Program-made: the position numbers and the translations under genes
Shown here: one piece after another, positions 45,672 through 55,439 of the stretch
Position numbering within the stretch: position 1 is the stretch's first letter
Layout: every line of letters starts with the position of its first letter
Assembly: GCF_020694005.1 (NCBI RefSeq)
Contig: NZ_CP073013.1
Coordinates: 3,482,578 to 3,546,577 of the forward strand
Length of the DNA: 64,000 nucleotides
Source: Marinomonas profundi
GTDB taxonomy: Bacteria; Pseudomonadota; Gammaproteobacteria; Pseudomonadales; Marinomonadaceae
Direction: 5' to 3'
Notes under the pieces: generated by a model
Database searches by the model: none
Seen by the model: only the letters and a program-made list of their open reading frames with translations
Told to the model about the DNA's origin: nothing

Positions 45672-46979
45672 ATGAGCCTAATAGACGATTATCAACTGCT
45701 GGAAATCTCCACCACCGCCAGCGAGCAGGAAGCAAAGACCGCATTTAGACGTTTGGCTAGGCGCTATCACCCTGACAAGAACCCAGACAAAGACACAACC
45801 GAGCTTTTTCAGCGCCTGCAAGCGGCGTATGAAAATGTCACCAATGCGATTCGCCAAGGGGCACAAGTCAACGATTGGAAGCCCTTTACCTTCACCAAAG
45901 AAAATACGCAAAGCTCGGCCGCTAAAAACCGTTACACGCATTTTTCGAGCGCCACCGATAAAGAACAAGAAGCCTTTATAAAAGAGCGACAACGCGCCTA
46001 CGAAGCAATGAAACGCAACAACGCTCATCACGATAAAGTGCGTGATGACGCCATCAAAGCGGCGCGCAACACACTCAATGAAAAACGCGTCAAAGCCTTG
46101 TATGAAGAAGCCTTTAAAGCCTCAAAAGACTTCAACGCTCACGGCTATAGCGACACAGATGATACCGGCAGAAAAGAAAAACATACCGACATACCGCCCT
46201 ATCAATCCTTTATGGATGACGAGGGCGACTACACGCAACCCACGCGCCCATACCACAGCGAAGCCGTTAGCCAACCCATTAGACTAAACGCCGCAAAGGC
46301 CGCGTTTCGAGCGGCGACCTATATCGCATTTTTTGCCGCCGGCATTTACAGCACACTTTATTGGCAATCCTCACAGCAAGAAACGGCCGAGTCTAAAACC
46401 GCCACTTACATCACTGGTTTATATCCGCAGTTCCGCGTTGGAATAAATTACACCTTGGCCGATACTCCGCTTTATGCTGAGCCCGATGTCTCCAGCGCTA
46501 TCTTGCAAACCATCCCAACACAATCTGACCTGCAAAGTATAAAACTACAAGGTAACTGGTTGACGGTTCGCTATAACGGCATAAACGGCTGGGTGCAGGC
46601 CAAAAATATCGGTTTTGGCAGTGTTGAGCAAGCACGTCAAACGGGCTGCTTTGGCCAGCCAGGAATCGCCCCCCAGCATGGTAAATTAATTGGCCAAGCC
46701 GATGGCAACAGTCGGCTGCGTATACTCAATCAACTCCCAGAACACAGTATGCTCACTTTCGAATCTTATGACGGCAAAGCGCCTTTCTCTATTTATCTTT
46801 ATAGAAAGCAAGCTTACGCCGCCAATTACATTCCAAGAGGCAGCTACCGATTGGTGTTGGAGACAGGATCCCTGTATCATCACGCCTGTAATCAATTCCT
46901 CTTTAACGACACAACCAAAGTCATCTTAGACAAGGTCGATTTCGCCAGCACAGAGCAAACACTCACGCTAACGCCATAA
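45672..46979 (+). CDS. J-domain protein with TM helix and SH3-like domain
   Basis: 435 residues from ATG 45672 (the frame opens with TTG at 45642). N-terminal J domain at about 5-70 with the HPD motif (RRYHPDKNPD, His33-Asp35) that stimulates DnaK; a charged linker rich in Lys/Glu; one membrane helix at about 212-231 (AAFRAATYIAFFAAGIYSTL); and a bacterial SH3-like domain at about 260-315 (YTLADTPLYAEPDVSSAI, GNWLTVRYNGINGWVQAKN). The last 110 residues are unassigned, with two cysteines (QTGCFG, HHACNQ). Orientation suggests a cytosolic J domain and a periplasmic SH3 domain. It may recruit DnaK to a membrane site. 54 bp after the EAL gene and 53 bp before trmJ, same strand. Confidence 0.8.
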   Translation: MSLIDDYQLLEISTTASEQEAKTAFRRLARRYHPDKNPDKDTTELFQRLQAAYENVTNAIRQGAQVNDWKPFTFTKENTQSSAAKNRYTHFSSATDKEQEAFIKERQRAYEAMKRNNAHHDKVRDDAIKAARNTLNEKRVKALYEEAFKASKDFNAHGYSDTDDTGRKEKHTDIPPYQSFMDDEGDYTQPTRPYHSEAVSQPIRLNAAKAAFRAATYIAFFAAGIYSTLYWQSSQQETAESKTATYITGLYPQFRVGINYTLADTPLYAEPDVSSAILQTIPTQSDLQSIKLQGNWLTVRYNGINGWVQAKNIGFGSVEQARQTGCFGQPGIAPQHGKLIGQADGNSRLRILNQLPEHSMLTFESYDGKAPFSIYLYRKQAYAANYIPRGSYRLVLETGSLYHHACNQFLFNDTTKVILDKVDFASTEQTLTLTP

Positions 46980-47032
46980 TCAAACCGCTGAACAAAACTA
47001 AGTGACAACTAACCCTGAGTACTTCACCAACC

Positions 47033-47815
47033 ATGCTAAGTAATATCCGAATCGTATTGATCAACACCTTTCACCCTGGCAACGTCGGTGCCATTGCCCG
47101 AGCCATGAAAAATATGGGCTTAACCAAGCTTTATTTGGTTGATCCAAATGACTATCCATCGGAAGAAGCGACCAGCCGAGCAGCCGGCGCTGTTGATCTA
47201 CTTGAAAATGCCACCATAGTGACCACGCTCGAAGAAGCCATCGCAGACTGTAGCCTTGTGATTGGCACCAGCGCGCGCCATCGCACCTTTCAACTGCCGA
47301 TCATGAATGCCAGAGAATGCGCCGAAAGCGTCATCCCAGAAGCGGTTGATCATAACGTGGCGATTGTTTTTGGCCGTGAGACCACAGGCTTATTAAACGA
47401 CGAAATAGCCCAATGCCACCGCCAAGTGTATATCGACGCCAACGATGAATACCCCGTGCTCAATATTTCACAAGCCGTGCAAATCGTTGCTTATGAGATT
47501 TGGATGGCCAATCAGAACAAAGAAAACTATCAAAAAGAAACGCCAGAGTACCCACACAAAAAAGACATGGATCTTTTTTATGCGCATTTAGAAGAAACCC
47601 TTTATGGCATTAACTTCATCATCCGCAGCCATCCTGGTAAAGTCTTAGATAAGTTACATCGTTTCTTTAATCGCTCACGTCCAGAGAAACAAGAATTAGG
47701 CATTTTACGCGGCGTACTGGCCGCAGTACAAAGGGAAGCGGGGCTGACAGAAGCCAACAATCACCCAGAGAAAAAAGCCAAAGACATATTAAAAGAAGCG
47801 GCTAAAAAAGATTAA
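47033..47815 (+). CDS. trmJ: tRNA (cytidine/uridine-2'-O-)-methyltransferase TrmJ
   Basis: 260 residues. SPOUT-fold enzyme methylating the ribose at position 32 of tRNA. IRIVLINTFHPGNVGAIARAM at the start, VIGTSARHR, VFGRETTGL and NISQAVQIVAYEI are the knot motifs for S-adenosylmethionine; the C-terminal extension (HKKDMDLFYAHLEETLYGI) is the TrmJ-specific part. In E. coli it precedes iscR; here it stands alone and ends at a strong terminator. Confidence 0.95.
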   Translation: MLSNIRIVLINTFHPGNVGAIARAMKNMGLTKLYLVDPNDYPSEEATSRAAGAVDLLENATIVTTLEEAIADCSLVIGTSARHRTFQLPIMNARECAESVIPEAVDHNVAIVFGRETTGLLNDEIAQCHRQVYIDANDEYPVLNISQAVQIVAYEIWMANQNKENYQKETPEYPHKKDMDLFYAHLEETLYGINFIIRSHPGKVLDKLHRFFNRSRPEKQELGILRGVLAAVQREAGLTEANNHPEKKAKDILKEAAKKD

Positions 47816-47843
47816 TCCGTCGCCTCTGCCAAATGGCAACGTT

Positions 47844-47875
47844 AAAAAAAATGCAGCCAATTGGCTGCATTTTTT
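47844..47875. terminator. Bidirectional terminator between trmJ and efpL
   Basis: AAAAATGCAGCCAA and TTGGCTGCATTTTT form a perfect palindrome of 28 bases at about 47847-47874 with A and T tracts. Convergent genes on both sides. Confidence 0.92.
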
Positions 47876-47900
47876 ATACGACTCAATCGACGAGAAACGA

Positions 47901-48473
47901 TTACTTCTCAGCGCGGCCCGCAAACTTACGTTCTTCTACATTGACCTTGATACGATCACCCGTAGAAATGTGCTCAGGCACTTGAATCACCGCGCCAGTA
48001 GACAATTTAGCTGGCTTGTTACGCGACGTTGCAGAAGCGCCCTTGATTGAAGGGTCGGTTTCAACGACCTCTAACTCAACGTTGGTCGGTAATTCGATAA
48101 TGACAGGCACGTCGTTAACCAACACCACTTGAATGCCGACTGTGTCTTCATTAACAAACAGAATCTCTTCTTCAATAGCGCTCTTATTCAAACTGTATGG
48201 CGTGTAGTCTTCGCTGTCCATGAAAACATACTCCTCACCATCGGAATAAGAGAACATCGCTTGACGGCGAACGAGATCAGCAAGATCAATCATGTCCGAA
48301 TCTTTAAAGGTTTCATCCAATTTACGCCCTGTCACCACATCATACATACGCATGCGATACAAACTTCCACCGGCACGACCTTGAGGAACCGACCGTTCGA
48401 TATCTTTCACAATATAGGTTTTGTTGTCGTAGCTAATCGCGATATTCTTTTTGATCTCACTTGCCTTAGGCAT
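47901..48473 (-). CDS. efpL: EF-P-like elongation factor EfpL (YeiP)
   Basis: 190 residues, like E. coli YeiP. Three beta-barrel domains typical of EF-P: N-terminal KOW-like ([20 protein letters not shown]), OB ([16 protein letters not shown]) and C-terminal OB ([20 protein letters not shown]). The loop tip carries Arg33 (VPQGRAGGS) where classical EF-P has a modifiable lysine, as in EfpL, which helps ribosomes through stalling motifs without modification. Single gene in a convergent arrangement with trmJ. Confidence 0.93.
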   Translation of the reverse strand: MPKASEIKKNIAISYDNKTYIVKDIERSVPQGRAGGSLYRMRMYDVVTGRKLDETFKDSDMIDLADLVRRQAMFSYSDGEEYVFMDSEDYTPYSLNKSAIEEEILFVNEDTVGIQVVLVNDVPVIIELPTNVELEVVETDPSIKGASATSRNKPAKLSTGAVIQVPEHISTGDRIKVNVEERKFAGRAEK

Positions 48474-48633
48474 TTTTCTTCGTCCTAATATTACGTTCTA
48501 TAAAAATAAACAGGGGCATTAAATTCAGTGCAATTTTGACTGCCAGATGCTAATCCAGTTTAAGAAAGTTCGCCAGATAATAAAGCATAATTTAGCCGAC
48601 AAATAACGGAAAATAACCTAAAACAGGTCAGAA

Positions 48634-49788
48634 TCAATCGTCCGCTCTCATGTGAGAACTCATAATCACCTGATAAATAGGGTACAACACATCGGCCCCC
48701 AAAATTTTAGCGCGCTCTGGCGACCAGCCAACGATTTCGTCTGGCAAGTTTTTGTTGTCTTTGAACGGCATTTCTAAGGTGAAAGACAAACACTGATAGG
48801 TTTCCCCTACCCATTTGGTGGCGACGGTTAAATTCGCCTCACCAAACTGAGATGGCGTGTAGCCGATTTCAGTCTGAAAGTCTGGGCTGACAGCGAGAAA
48901 CATGTCTTTAAACAAAGACTCCATTGCTTCCATACGCGCATCAAACGATGGCACACCTTGGCAACCATCTACAAAGTTCGCCGGAAGTGTCTCATCGCCA
49001 TGAATATCCAAGAATAAATCCACACCCGTTTCAGCCATTTTCTTTTGCACCGCTAACACTTCGGGACTGAATTCTGCGGTTGGGTTTTTCCATTCGCGGT
49101 TCAAATTCACACCTTTGCTGTTGACCCGCAAATTCCCCTGCACAGACCCATCTGGGTTCATGTTTGGCACCACATAAAAACGGCATTGCTTCAGCAACGA
49201 ACGCGCGACCGGGTGGGATTCATCAAACAAACGCTCAAGCAAACCTTCCACAAACCATTCAGCCATGGTCTCACCAGGATGTTGGCGAGCGATGATCCAA
49301 ATATTTTTCGCAAGCCCTTGGGTTTTACTAATTTCCAATAAGGTAATATCACGACCTTCAGCGGTTTCGCCCAAGTGATCCGTAATACAATCGTCATGAC
49401 TGGCCGCCCAAGCGATCATGTCTAAATGACGTTCATAACTGTAAGGCGCAAAATACGCGTAATACACACTGTCTTGCTCGGGCTGGTGAGTAATCACCAA
49501 TTTACCGTCGACATATTCAGTTGGCACGCGGAACCAATACTCACGGTCATAAGACGCTACGGCTTGATAATCTACCCAACCATCTGGGTACGCCGCGTCG
49601 CTGGCGTTTTCGAATTGAATGACACATTGCTCACCCATTCCGCCTTGTAAACGAAAATAAAACCACTGTAAAAATTTAGAGTTTGTATCATTAGGGATCT
49701 TTACTCTAATATTGTCCGGCTCCGAGGCGTCAATAACGGAGATGTTACCGCCATCAAACGCACTACTGATCTTGATTCGGCTGGTCAT
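48634..49788 (-). CDS. M14 zinc carboxypeptidase, cytosolic carboxypeptidase-like
   Basis: 384 residues. An N-terminal beta-rich domain (about 1-120: FDGGNISVIDASEPDNIRVK, WFYFRLQGGMG) precedes an M14 peptidase domain, the layout of cytosolic carboxypeptidases. Zinc ligands and catalytic residues are visible: His170 and Glu173 in RQHPGET, His263 in DIHGDE, Glu339 in TLEMPF, with NLNREW at about 228-233 binding the substrate carboxylate. No signal peptide, so cytosolic. The eukaryotic relatives remove glutamates from tubulin; the bacterial substrate is unknown. ATG 49788 has AAGGAAG upstream. Confidence 0.9.
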   Translation of the reverse strand: MTSRIKISSAFDGGNISVIDASEPDNIRVKIPNDTNSKFLQWFYFRLQGGMGEQCVIQFENASDAAYPDGWVDYQAVASYDREYWFRVPTEYVDGKLVITHQPEQDSVYYAYFAPYSYERHLDMIAWAASHDDCITDHLGETAEGRDITLLEISKTQGLAKNIWIIARQHPGETMAEWFVEGLLERLFDESHPVARSLLKQCRFYVVPNMNPDGSVQGNLRVNSKGVNLNREWKNPTAEFSPEVLAVQKKMAETGVDLFLDIHGDETLPANFVDGCQGVPSFDARMEAMESLFKDMFLAVSPDFQTEIGYTPSQFGEANLTVATKWVGETYQCLSFTLEMPFKDNKNLPDEIVGWSPERAKILGADVLYPIYQVIMSSHMRADD

Positions 49789-49825
49789 TTACTCTTCCTT
49801 AACAATCAAACATTGGTTCTAAATT

Positions 49826-50341
49826 ATGGCAAGTTTACCTATATTCATCACGGCTGTCGCCAACTCTTCCGACGAGCCAGCGTTTCCGCTGCTTTTCACT
49901 TGGTCGACTCACGAAGCACAAATCAAAGAAGTGCTGGTGATTCCCGACGACGAATGGCTCGAAGAACACCGTATCGAACCCAACGCTCTTGACCTTGATG
50001 AGCAACAACTCTACGAATTTGGCTTCGAAGCCAGCGACATATTAGCAGAATGGATCAATGAATTTGATACTGATGTGATTTACGCGCTGGAGCCTGAATT
50101 GTTGAGTCTATTAGTCGAAGCCACGTACGATATAAAAGGCTTAGAGCCAAGCTTTGAAGTGCAAAGCATCCACTCTTGGTTTGAAGAGCGCGATGTCAAC
50201 CTAGACGAGGCTGTCGCAGAACAAGGCCAAACAACGCCTTTACACCTGCTTCCCCCCGATGAACTCATCATTCAGCTACTACAGATCGCCGTCGAACAGG
50301 GTCTAATCGATCAGAACGATATTCCAGCAATAGAACAATAA
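49826..50341 (+). CDS. Acidic protein of unknown function
   Basis: 171 residues, strongly acidic, without signal, membrane segment or cysteine. The N-terminal strand SLPIFITAVANSSDE, then LFTWSTHEAQIKEVLVIPDDE, and a helix-strand DILAEWINEFDTDVIYALEP recall the strand order of a DEDD exonuclease fold, but the catalytic acidic motif is not clear, so this is only a suggestion. Divergent from the carboxypeptidase gene, 37 bp apart. Unrecognised otherwise. Ends in a hairpin shared with the marC-like gene. Confidence 0.55.
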   Translation: MASLPIFITAVANSSDEPAFPLLFTWSTHEAQIKEVLVIPDDEWLEEHRIEPNALDLDEQQLYEFGFEASDILAEWINEFDTDVIYALEPELLSLLVEATYDIKGLEPSFEVQSIHSWFEERDVNLDEAVAEQGQTTPLHLLPPDELIIQLLQIAVEQGLIDQNDIPAIEQ

Positions 50342-50344
50342 ACG

Positions 50345-50394
50345 CACCCAACGAGCCTCTTAATTCGCGCTTAAAAATCAAGAGGCTCTGGGTG
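50345..50394. terminator. Hairpin between convergent genes, weak T-tract
   Basis: CACCCA-AC-GAGCCTCTT (50345-50361) pairs with AAGAGGCTC-TGGGTG (50380-50394), 15 bp with a 2-base bulge, 18-nt loop. No clear T-tract either side, so termination is probable but not certain. Confidence 0.6.
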
Positions 50395-50406
50395 AAATTT
50401 GCTCCG

Positions 50407-51018
50407 CTACAGGCTCGCCGCCATGTGCGTTACCAGCCCCCGAATCCCATTCACCAACATCTGTACCGACATCATTAACAACAGCATTCCCATCAAACGC
50501 TCCAATGCGGCCAAGCCTTTTTCTTTCAACAGTCGATTCAATAACGGTGCCATTGCCAGAATCACCACAGAAATCCCCCATGCGGCAAAGATCGCAATCA
50601 ATAAGCTATCTCGACCGTCAGGGTAACTTTTCACCATCACCAGCAGAGTGGCCAAAGTAGAAGGCCCCGCCAACATAGGAATAGAAATGGGCACAATAAA
50701 AGGCTCCATGACAGGGCCTTTATCCTTCGTCAAAGGGGAAGGGAAAATCATTTTCAAAGCAATCACAAACAGCACCACGCCACCGGCAATGGAAATAGAT
50801 TCCGTTTCCAAATGCAGTAACTGTAAAAACTCAGCGCCAAAAAACAAAAAGCACACCAAGATCAGTAAGCCAATTAGACCATCACGCACCACGATCTGGT
50901 ATTGACGTTTTTGCGGCACGCCCTTCATCACAGACAACAAAATTGGAATATTACCAAATGGATCAATAACGAACAAAAACAGCAAGGTGGCCGATAAAAT
51001 CGAAAATTCTGTACTCAT
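50407..51018 (-). CDS. yhgN: MarC-family integral membrane protein (YhgN-like)
   Basis: 203 residues with six hydrophobic segments. FLFVIDPFGNIPILLSVMKG, SISIAGGVVLFVIALKMIFP, FIVPISIPMLAGPSTLATL and ALERLMGMLLLMMSVQMLVN match MarC proteins and most closely E. coli YhgN as I recall it. Function is not established; early links of MarC to antibiotic resistance were not confirmed. Inner membrane. Confidence 0.85.
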   Translation of the reverse strand: MSTEFSILSATLLFLFVIDPFGNIPILLSVMKGVPQKRQYQIVVRDGLIGLLILVCFLFFGAEFLQLLHLETESISIAGGVVLFVIALKMIFPSPLTKDKGPVMEPFIVPISIPMLAGPSTLATLLVMVKSYPDGRDSLLIAIFAAWGISVVILAMAPLLNRLLKEKGLAALERLMGMLLLMMSVQMLVNGIRGLVTHMAASL

Positions 51019-51091
51019 AATAACTCTTCATTACCTTCATTGAAGACAGGTTAACGCTGCCGTAGCTTACTAAAACGACATGAGTAGAGGC

Positions 51092-52735
51092 TTAATTCCC
51101 TAACACACTGTCGACTAGCGCTTTCGCTTCGCTTTCCAATTTCGCCAGATGCGCTTCTGACACAAAACTTTCTAGATAAATTTTATAAACATTCTCCGTA
51201 CCCGATGGCCTCGCTGCAAACCAGCCATTATCAGTAGAGACTTTTAAACCGCCAATGGCGGCGCCGTTACCTGGCGCATGGGTCAATATCGACGTAATAG
51301 GCTCATCCGCTAGCGTTTTTTGCGTGACGTTTTTGACATCTAACGCACCGAGTAAGGCTTTTTGCGCCGACGTCGCCACCACATCGATGCGCTTGTAAAA
51401 AGGTCGACCAAACTTGCTGACCTGCTCTTCATAAAGCATTTGTGGGTCTTTGCCTGTCACCGCCAATATTTCGGCCGCCAGCAAAGCCATAATGAAACCA
51501 TCTTTGTCAGTGGTCCAAACACGGCCATTTTTGCGTAAAAACGCCGCGCCTGCGCTTTCTTCGCCACCAAATGCCATGGTGCCATTAAACATGCCTTCCA
51601 CATACCATTTAAAACCGACAGGGACTTCACAAAGCTGACGACCCAGCCCATTCACGACACGATCTATCATGCCACTGGAGACCAATGTTTTACCAAATTG
51701 AATGTCTTGCGACCATTGCGGTCTATGCTGTGACAAATACTCTATCGCCACGGCCAGATAAGCATTCGGGTTCATTAACCCAAACTGAGCACAGACAATG
51801 CCGTGTCGGTCGTAATCAGGGTCATTACCAACCGCAATGTCAAATTCGTCTTTGAGTTTTAGCAAACCCTGCATGGAATACGGCGAAGAACAGTCCATGC
51901 GGATACGGCCATCTTTATCAAGCGGCACAAACCGAAACGTCGGGTCGACTTCTTTATTGACAACACTAATGTCCAAGCCATATTTTTTCGCAATAGGCTC
52001 CCAGTAATGTATGCCTGAACCGCCCATAGGATCGACGCCAATGCGGATTTTTGCATCGGCAATGGCTTTCATATCAATGACATTTTCAAGATCATCAACA
52101 TAATGATTAATATAATCAAAAGGCTCTATTAAACCACTGGCTTGCACTTCGTCTAACCCAAGACGTTTAACGCCTTGTAGATTGTTTTCTAATAACGCAT
52201 TCGCTCTTTTCGCCACCCAGTCAGTAATGTCTTTATCTGCTGGGCCGCCTTTGCTTGAATTGTATTTAATACCGCCATCTTCGGGCGGGTTATGCGAAGG
52301 GGTAATGACAATGCCATCACTAATATCAGATTCCGCTTTATTGTGCGTTAACACCGCATGGGAAATAACAGGCGTTGGCGTATAACCGCCATTCAATTGA
52401 GTACGAACCCGCACCCCATTTGCAGTGAGCACGCTCAACGTAGTCTGAAAAGCCGCCTCAGACAAGGCATGCGTGTCTTTGCCTAAGTACAGCGGCCCTG
52501 AAATATTCTGCGTCTGGCGATATTCCGCAATGGCTTGCGCAATGGCAAGAATATGGTCTTCATTAAAACTGCTTAACAAGGCGCTACCACGATGCCCTGA
52601 GGTTCCAAAACTCACACGTTCATCGGCATGAGTTGCTGCACGGGGCTTTTTGACATAATACGCCGTCATGAGCTCAGGAAGATTAACCAGTGAATCATAA
52701 GCAGCAAGCTGCCCTGCTTGAGGATGAATAGCCAT
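51092..52735 (-). CDS. pgm: Phosphoglucomutase
   Basis: 547 residues from ATG 52735 (AAGG upstream; ATG 52744 has no spacing). Interconverts glucose 1- and 6-phosphate. [12 protein letters not shown] binds substrate, [16 protein letters not shown] holds the phosphoserine, [12 protein letters not shown] the metal site, [12 protein letters not shown] the sugar-binding loop, and [12 protein letters not shown] the phosphate-binding loop. Length matches E. coli Pgm (546). Cytosolic. Supplies UDP-glucose for glycans. Confidence 0.96.
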   Translation of the reverse strand: MAIHPQAGQLAAYDSLVNLPELMTAYYVKKPRAATHADERVSFGTSGHRGSALLSSFNEDHILAIAQAIAEYRQTQNISGPLYLGKDTHALSEAAFQTTLSVLTANGVRVRTQLNGGYTPTPVISHAVLTHNKAESDISDGIVITPSHNPPEDGGIKYNSSKGGPADKDITDWVAKRANALLENNLQGVKRLGLDEVQASGLIEPFDYINHYVDDLENVIDMKAIADAKIRIGVDPMGGSGIHYWEPIAKKYGLDISVVNKEVDPTFRFVPLDKDGRIRMDCSSPYSMQGLLKLKDEFDIAVGNDPDYDRHGIVCAQFGLMNPNAYLAVAIEYLSQHRPQWSQDIQFGKTLVSSGMIDRVVNGLGRQLCEVPVGFKWYVEGMFNGTMAFGGEESAGAAFLRKNGRVWTTDKDGFIMALLAAEILAVTGKDPQMLYEEQVSKFGRPFYKRIDVVATSAQKALLGALDVKNVTQKTLADEPITSILTHAPGNGAAIGGLKVSTDNGWFAARPSGTENVYKIYLESFVSEAHLAKLESEAKALVDSVLGN

Positions 52736-52851
52736 ATTAAACATACCTTATTAAGTCTTTGAAACCGATGCAATTAGTCTCCCTCATAATCACATCTGTT
52801 TCAATGACTTAACGAGGCAACTTATTCAAGCAACATAAAAGAATTAAGCTG

Positions 52852-53976
52852 TTAACGTTTACGAAGTATCAGGCTCCCAATGGAGTAACCCGCACCAAAC
52901 GAGCAAATCACCCCAATATCCCCTGCCAGCAAGTCCTCATGGTATTTGGCAAAAGCGATAATAGAACCCGCCGACGCGGTATTAGCGTATTCATCCAGTA
53001 CCACCGGTGCCTCGTCAAGTGTGGCGTCACGGCCTAGCAGCCGTTTGCTAATCAATAAATTCATATTGATGTTAGCCTGATGCAACCACCAGCGTTTTAA
53101 CTCCGCCATTTGAATACCCTGACTCTGCAAATGACTCTCAATATGCTCGGCCGCCATGGGGCAAACCTCTTTGAATACCTTACGACCATTTTGGTGAAAC
53201 AACTTATCGGCTGAATACGGGTCTTCATCTGTTGCACGAGTGGTATAACCAAAATTAGAACGAATATTGTTCGAATAAGCCGTGATGCATTTACTGCTTA
53301 ACACCTCAAAAGAATGGGCTGACTGGCAGGTGTCACTGCTTTCCACCACCACAGCCGTTGCCACATCACCAAAGATAAAATGCGAGTCTCTGTCCATGTA
53401 GTTAACCTGAGGCGACGTCAGTTCTGGGTTGATCACCAACACCCCTTTTGCGGTGCCCGCTTTCACCGCGTCAACCGCTCGCTGCAAACCAAAAGTAGCA
53501 GCAGAACACGCCACCAACATATCAAAGCCAAACCCCTCGATGCCTAATGCCGCTTGTACTTCAATGGCGATTGCAGGATAAGAGCGCTGTGTATAAGCAC
53601 AAGAAACAATCACCATATCGATGTCACTGGCTTTTTTATTGGCGGCTTCTAGTGCTTTATGCGCCGCGGCAATGGCCATTTCAGCTTGATGAGAGACTTG
53701 TTCGTCGTTTCGAACTTCCAGTAGCGGACGCATACGATTAATGTCTAACGCGCCCTCTTTGGCATAAATATAGCGACTTTTGATACCAGAGGCTTTTTCA
53801 ATAAAGGCCGCACTGGAAAGCGGCTTTGCCTCTTGCTCACCTTTTTCAATAGATTGAGCGTGCTCAATATTATATTGCTCAGCCCAAGCATTATAGCTGT
53901 CTACCAACTCTTCATTACTAATGGAATACGCGGGAGTCCAAAGACCCACCCCGCTAATGACGACAGAAGATTTCAT
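52852..53976 (-). CDS. Beta-ketoacyl-ACP synthase III-like protein, long form
   Basis: 374 residues, about 55 more than FabH (317), chiefly an insertion at about 30-90. The thiolase-fold triad is present: Cys157 (LVACSAATFG), His299 (LHQANINMN) and Asn332 (YANTASAGS). It condenses an acyl-CoA with a malonyl carrier. The HQAN motif and the ending FGAGYSIGSLILRKR are KAS III features; whether it starts fatty acid synthesis or works in another pathway is unclear. No other fatty acid gene is adjacent. The upstream region has repeated ATTTAAC. Confidence 0.85.
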   Translation of the reverse strand: MKSSVVISGVGLWTPAYSISNEELVDSYNAWAEQYNIEHAQSIEKGEQEAKPLSSAAFIEKASGIKSRYIYAKEGALDINRMRPLLEVRNDEQVSHQAEMAIAAAHKALEAANKKASDIDMVIVSCAYTQRSYPAIAIEVQAALGIEGFGFDMLVACSAATFGLQRAVDAVKAGTAKGVLVINPELTSPQVNYMDRDSHFIFGDVATAVVVESSDTCQSAHSFEVLSSKCITAYSNNIRSNFGYTTRATDEDPYSADKLFHQNGRKVFKEVCPMAAEHIESHLQSQGIQMAELKRWWLHQANINMNLLISKRLLGRDATLDEAPVVLDEYANTASAGSIIAFAKYHEDLLAGDIGVICSFGAGYSIGSLILRKR

Positions 53977-54290
53977 TGGAATGATCCTTTTTCTTATTAT
54001 TTAACATTTAATATTTAACCTGTTGTTCAACATTTAACGTACTGCTCAAGATTTGAAAACTATCGATGAATTGTGGAACAGATTGCTCGGACAGTCCACC
54101 GTTAGTCATAGCGAAGCCCACCTGTTATGCAAAATACTGATATCAACAGGTGATATGATTGACCGAATTGAGCATAATTCACAGCAGTGTATGATTGTTT
54201 TAATCGATCTGTGTGGTTGTTTTAATAGAAGAAATGCGTTTTTATGAGAGACATGGAATGCTTGAATAAAACCAGACTAAGCGAGTTCTT
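53977..54290. other. 314-bp divergent intergenic region with ATTTAAC repeats
   Basis: Between the KAS III-like gene (minus) and the patatin gene (plus). ATTTAAC occurs at 53999-54005, 54013-54019 and 54032-54038 (spacing 14 and 19), and AACATTTAA at 54003-54011 and 54029-54037: operator-like. A plus-strand frame at 54053-54247 starts with TTG and has no ribosome binding site; I do not call it. Confidence 0.45.
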
Positions 54291-55439
54291 ATGACCAATA
54301 ATAATGCCTTAATTTTATCTGGCGGTGGCGCACGTGCGGCCTATCAAGTTGGCGTATTATCCGCCATGGGAAAAATACTCCCGAAACACACCGCGCTGCC
54401 ATTTTCAATTTTGTGTGGCACCTCTGCTGGCGCACTAAATGCCACCATGTTAGCGTCTCATGCTGGCGACTTTTCCAAAGCCGTATCGACCTTAGCGTTT
54501 GTATGGCGCCATCTAACACCCGATCAAATTTACACAGTGGGTCGTTGGCCTGTCGCCACCTCTTTAACCAAAACCTTACTGTCTCTTTTTCACCTCCATA
54601 ATAGCGAAACCTCAATGGCGCTAATGGACAACACACCATTAAAAGAGCTACTAACCAATCACTTAGACTTTTCTCAAATCAACACGGCCATTGCAAACAA
54701 GCAACTCAAAGCACTGGCCATCACGGCGATGAGTTACAGCACAGGGGAATCAACAACCTTTTTCCAAGGTACACCTGGGCTAGCATCCTGGAAAGGCAAC
54801 CGACGCAAAGGTGTGGAAGCAATCTTGGGGGTAGATCACTTATTAGCATCCAGTGCCATTCCGACCATTTTTCCAGCCCATAAAATTCAAAACCACTATT
54901 ATGGCGATGGTGCTATCCGTCAGAAGTCAGCCATTTATCCAGCCCTCAAACTAGGGGCAGACAAACTATTCATTATTGGTGTCAGCGGAAACCGCAGCGC
55001 GAAAAAGTGGGCAGCGACGGTTGAAGAGGAAGTCGAATCTAGCGCCCCGAGTATGGCGCAAATTCTTGGGCAGTTATTAAACAGTGCTTTTATCGATAAT
55101 CTGGAAGATGATATTTACCAATTAGAGATCATGAATAGCCTTATTCGTGATTTACCCAAGGAAAAACAAGCCCAGCATCAAAATCTTCCCACGGAGACAT
55201 TGATCATTTCCCCGTCAGAAGAGCTTAATGGCATCGCTCATCATTACATTAAAACCTTACCTAAAAACGTCCGTATTTTATTAAAAGCAGCGGGAGGGTC
55301 GACCTCGGAAAGAATCAGTTCCGCGGCGAGCTATTTGCTTTTTACGCCGCAATACTGTCGGGCTTTAATGGATTTGGGGCATCAAGATGCCATGTGGGAA
55401 AAGGATAGAATCATCGCTTTTTTTGACAACAACCTTTAA
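54291..55439 (+). CDS. Patatin-like phospholipase
   Basis: 382 residues. Patatin fold: oxyanion loop [12 protein letters not shown], nucleophile Ser45 in CGTSAG, and the catalytic Asp206 in YYGDGAIR. The dyad is complete, so lipid acyl hydrolase activity is likely. The tail of about 120 residues ([20 protein letters not shown] onward) is less conserved. No signal peptide. Its stop codon overlaps the stop of the convergent murI gene (TTAA). Confidence 0.9.
   Translation: MTNNNALILSGGGARAAYQVGVLSAMGKILPKHTALPFSILCGTSAGALNATMLASHAGDFSKAVSTLAFVWRHLTPDQIYTVGRWPVATSLTKTLLSLFHLHNSETSMALMDNTPLKELLTNHLDFSQINTAIANKQLKALAITAMSYSTGESTTFFQGTPGLASWKGNRRKGVEAILGVDHLLASSAIPTIFPAHKIQNHYYGDGAIRQKSAIYPALKLGADKLFIIGVSGNRSAKKWAATVEEEVESSAPSMAQILGQLLNSAFIDNLEDDIYQLEIMNSLIRDLPKEKQAQHQNLPTETLIISPSEELNGIAHHYIKTLPKNVRILLKAAGGSTSERISSAASYLLFTPQYCRALMDLGHQDAMWEKDRIIAFFDNNL

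Noticed and set aside
54053-54247. Plus-strand frame of 64 codons between the KAS III-like and patatin genes
   Set aside because: TTG start, no ribosome binding site, no recognisable family, and it overlaps the likely promoter region.
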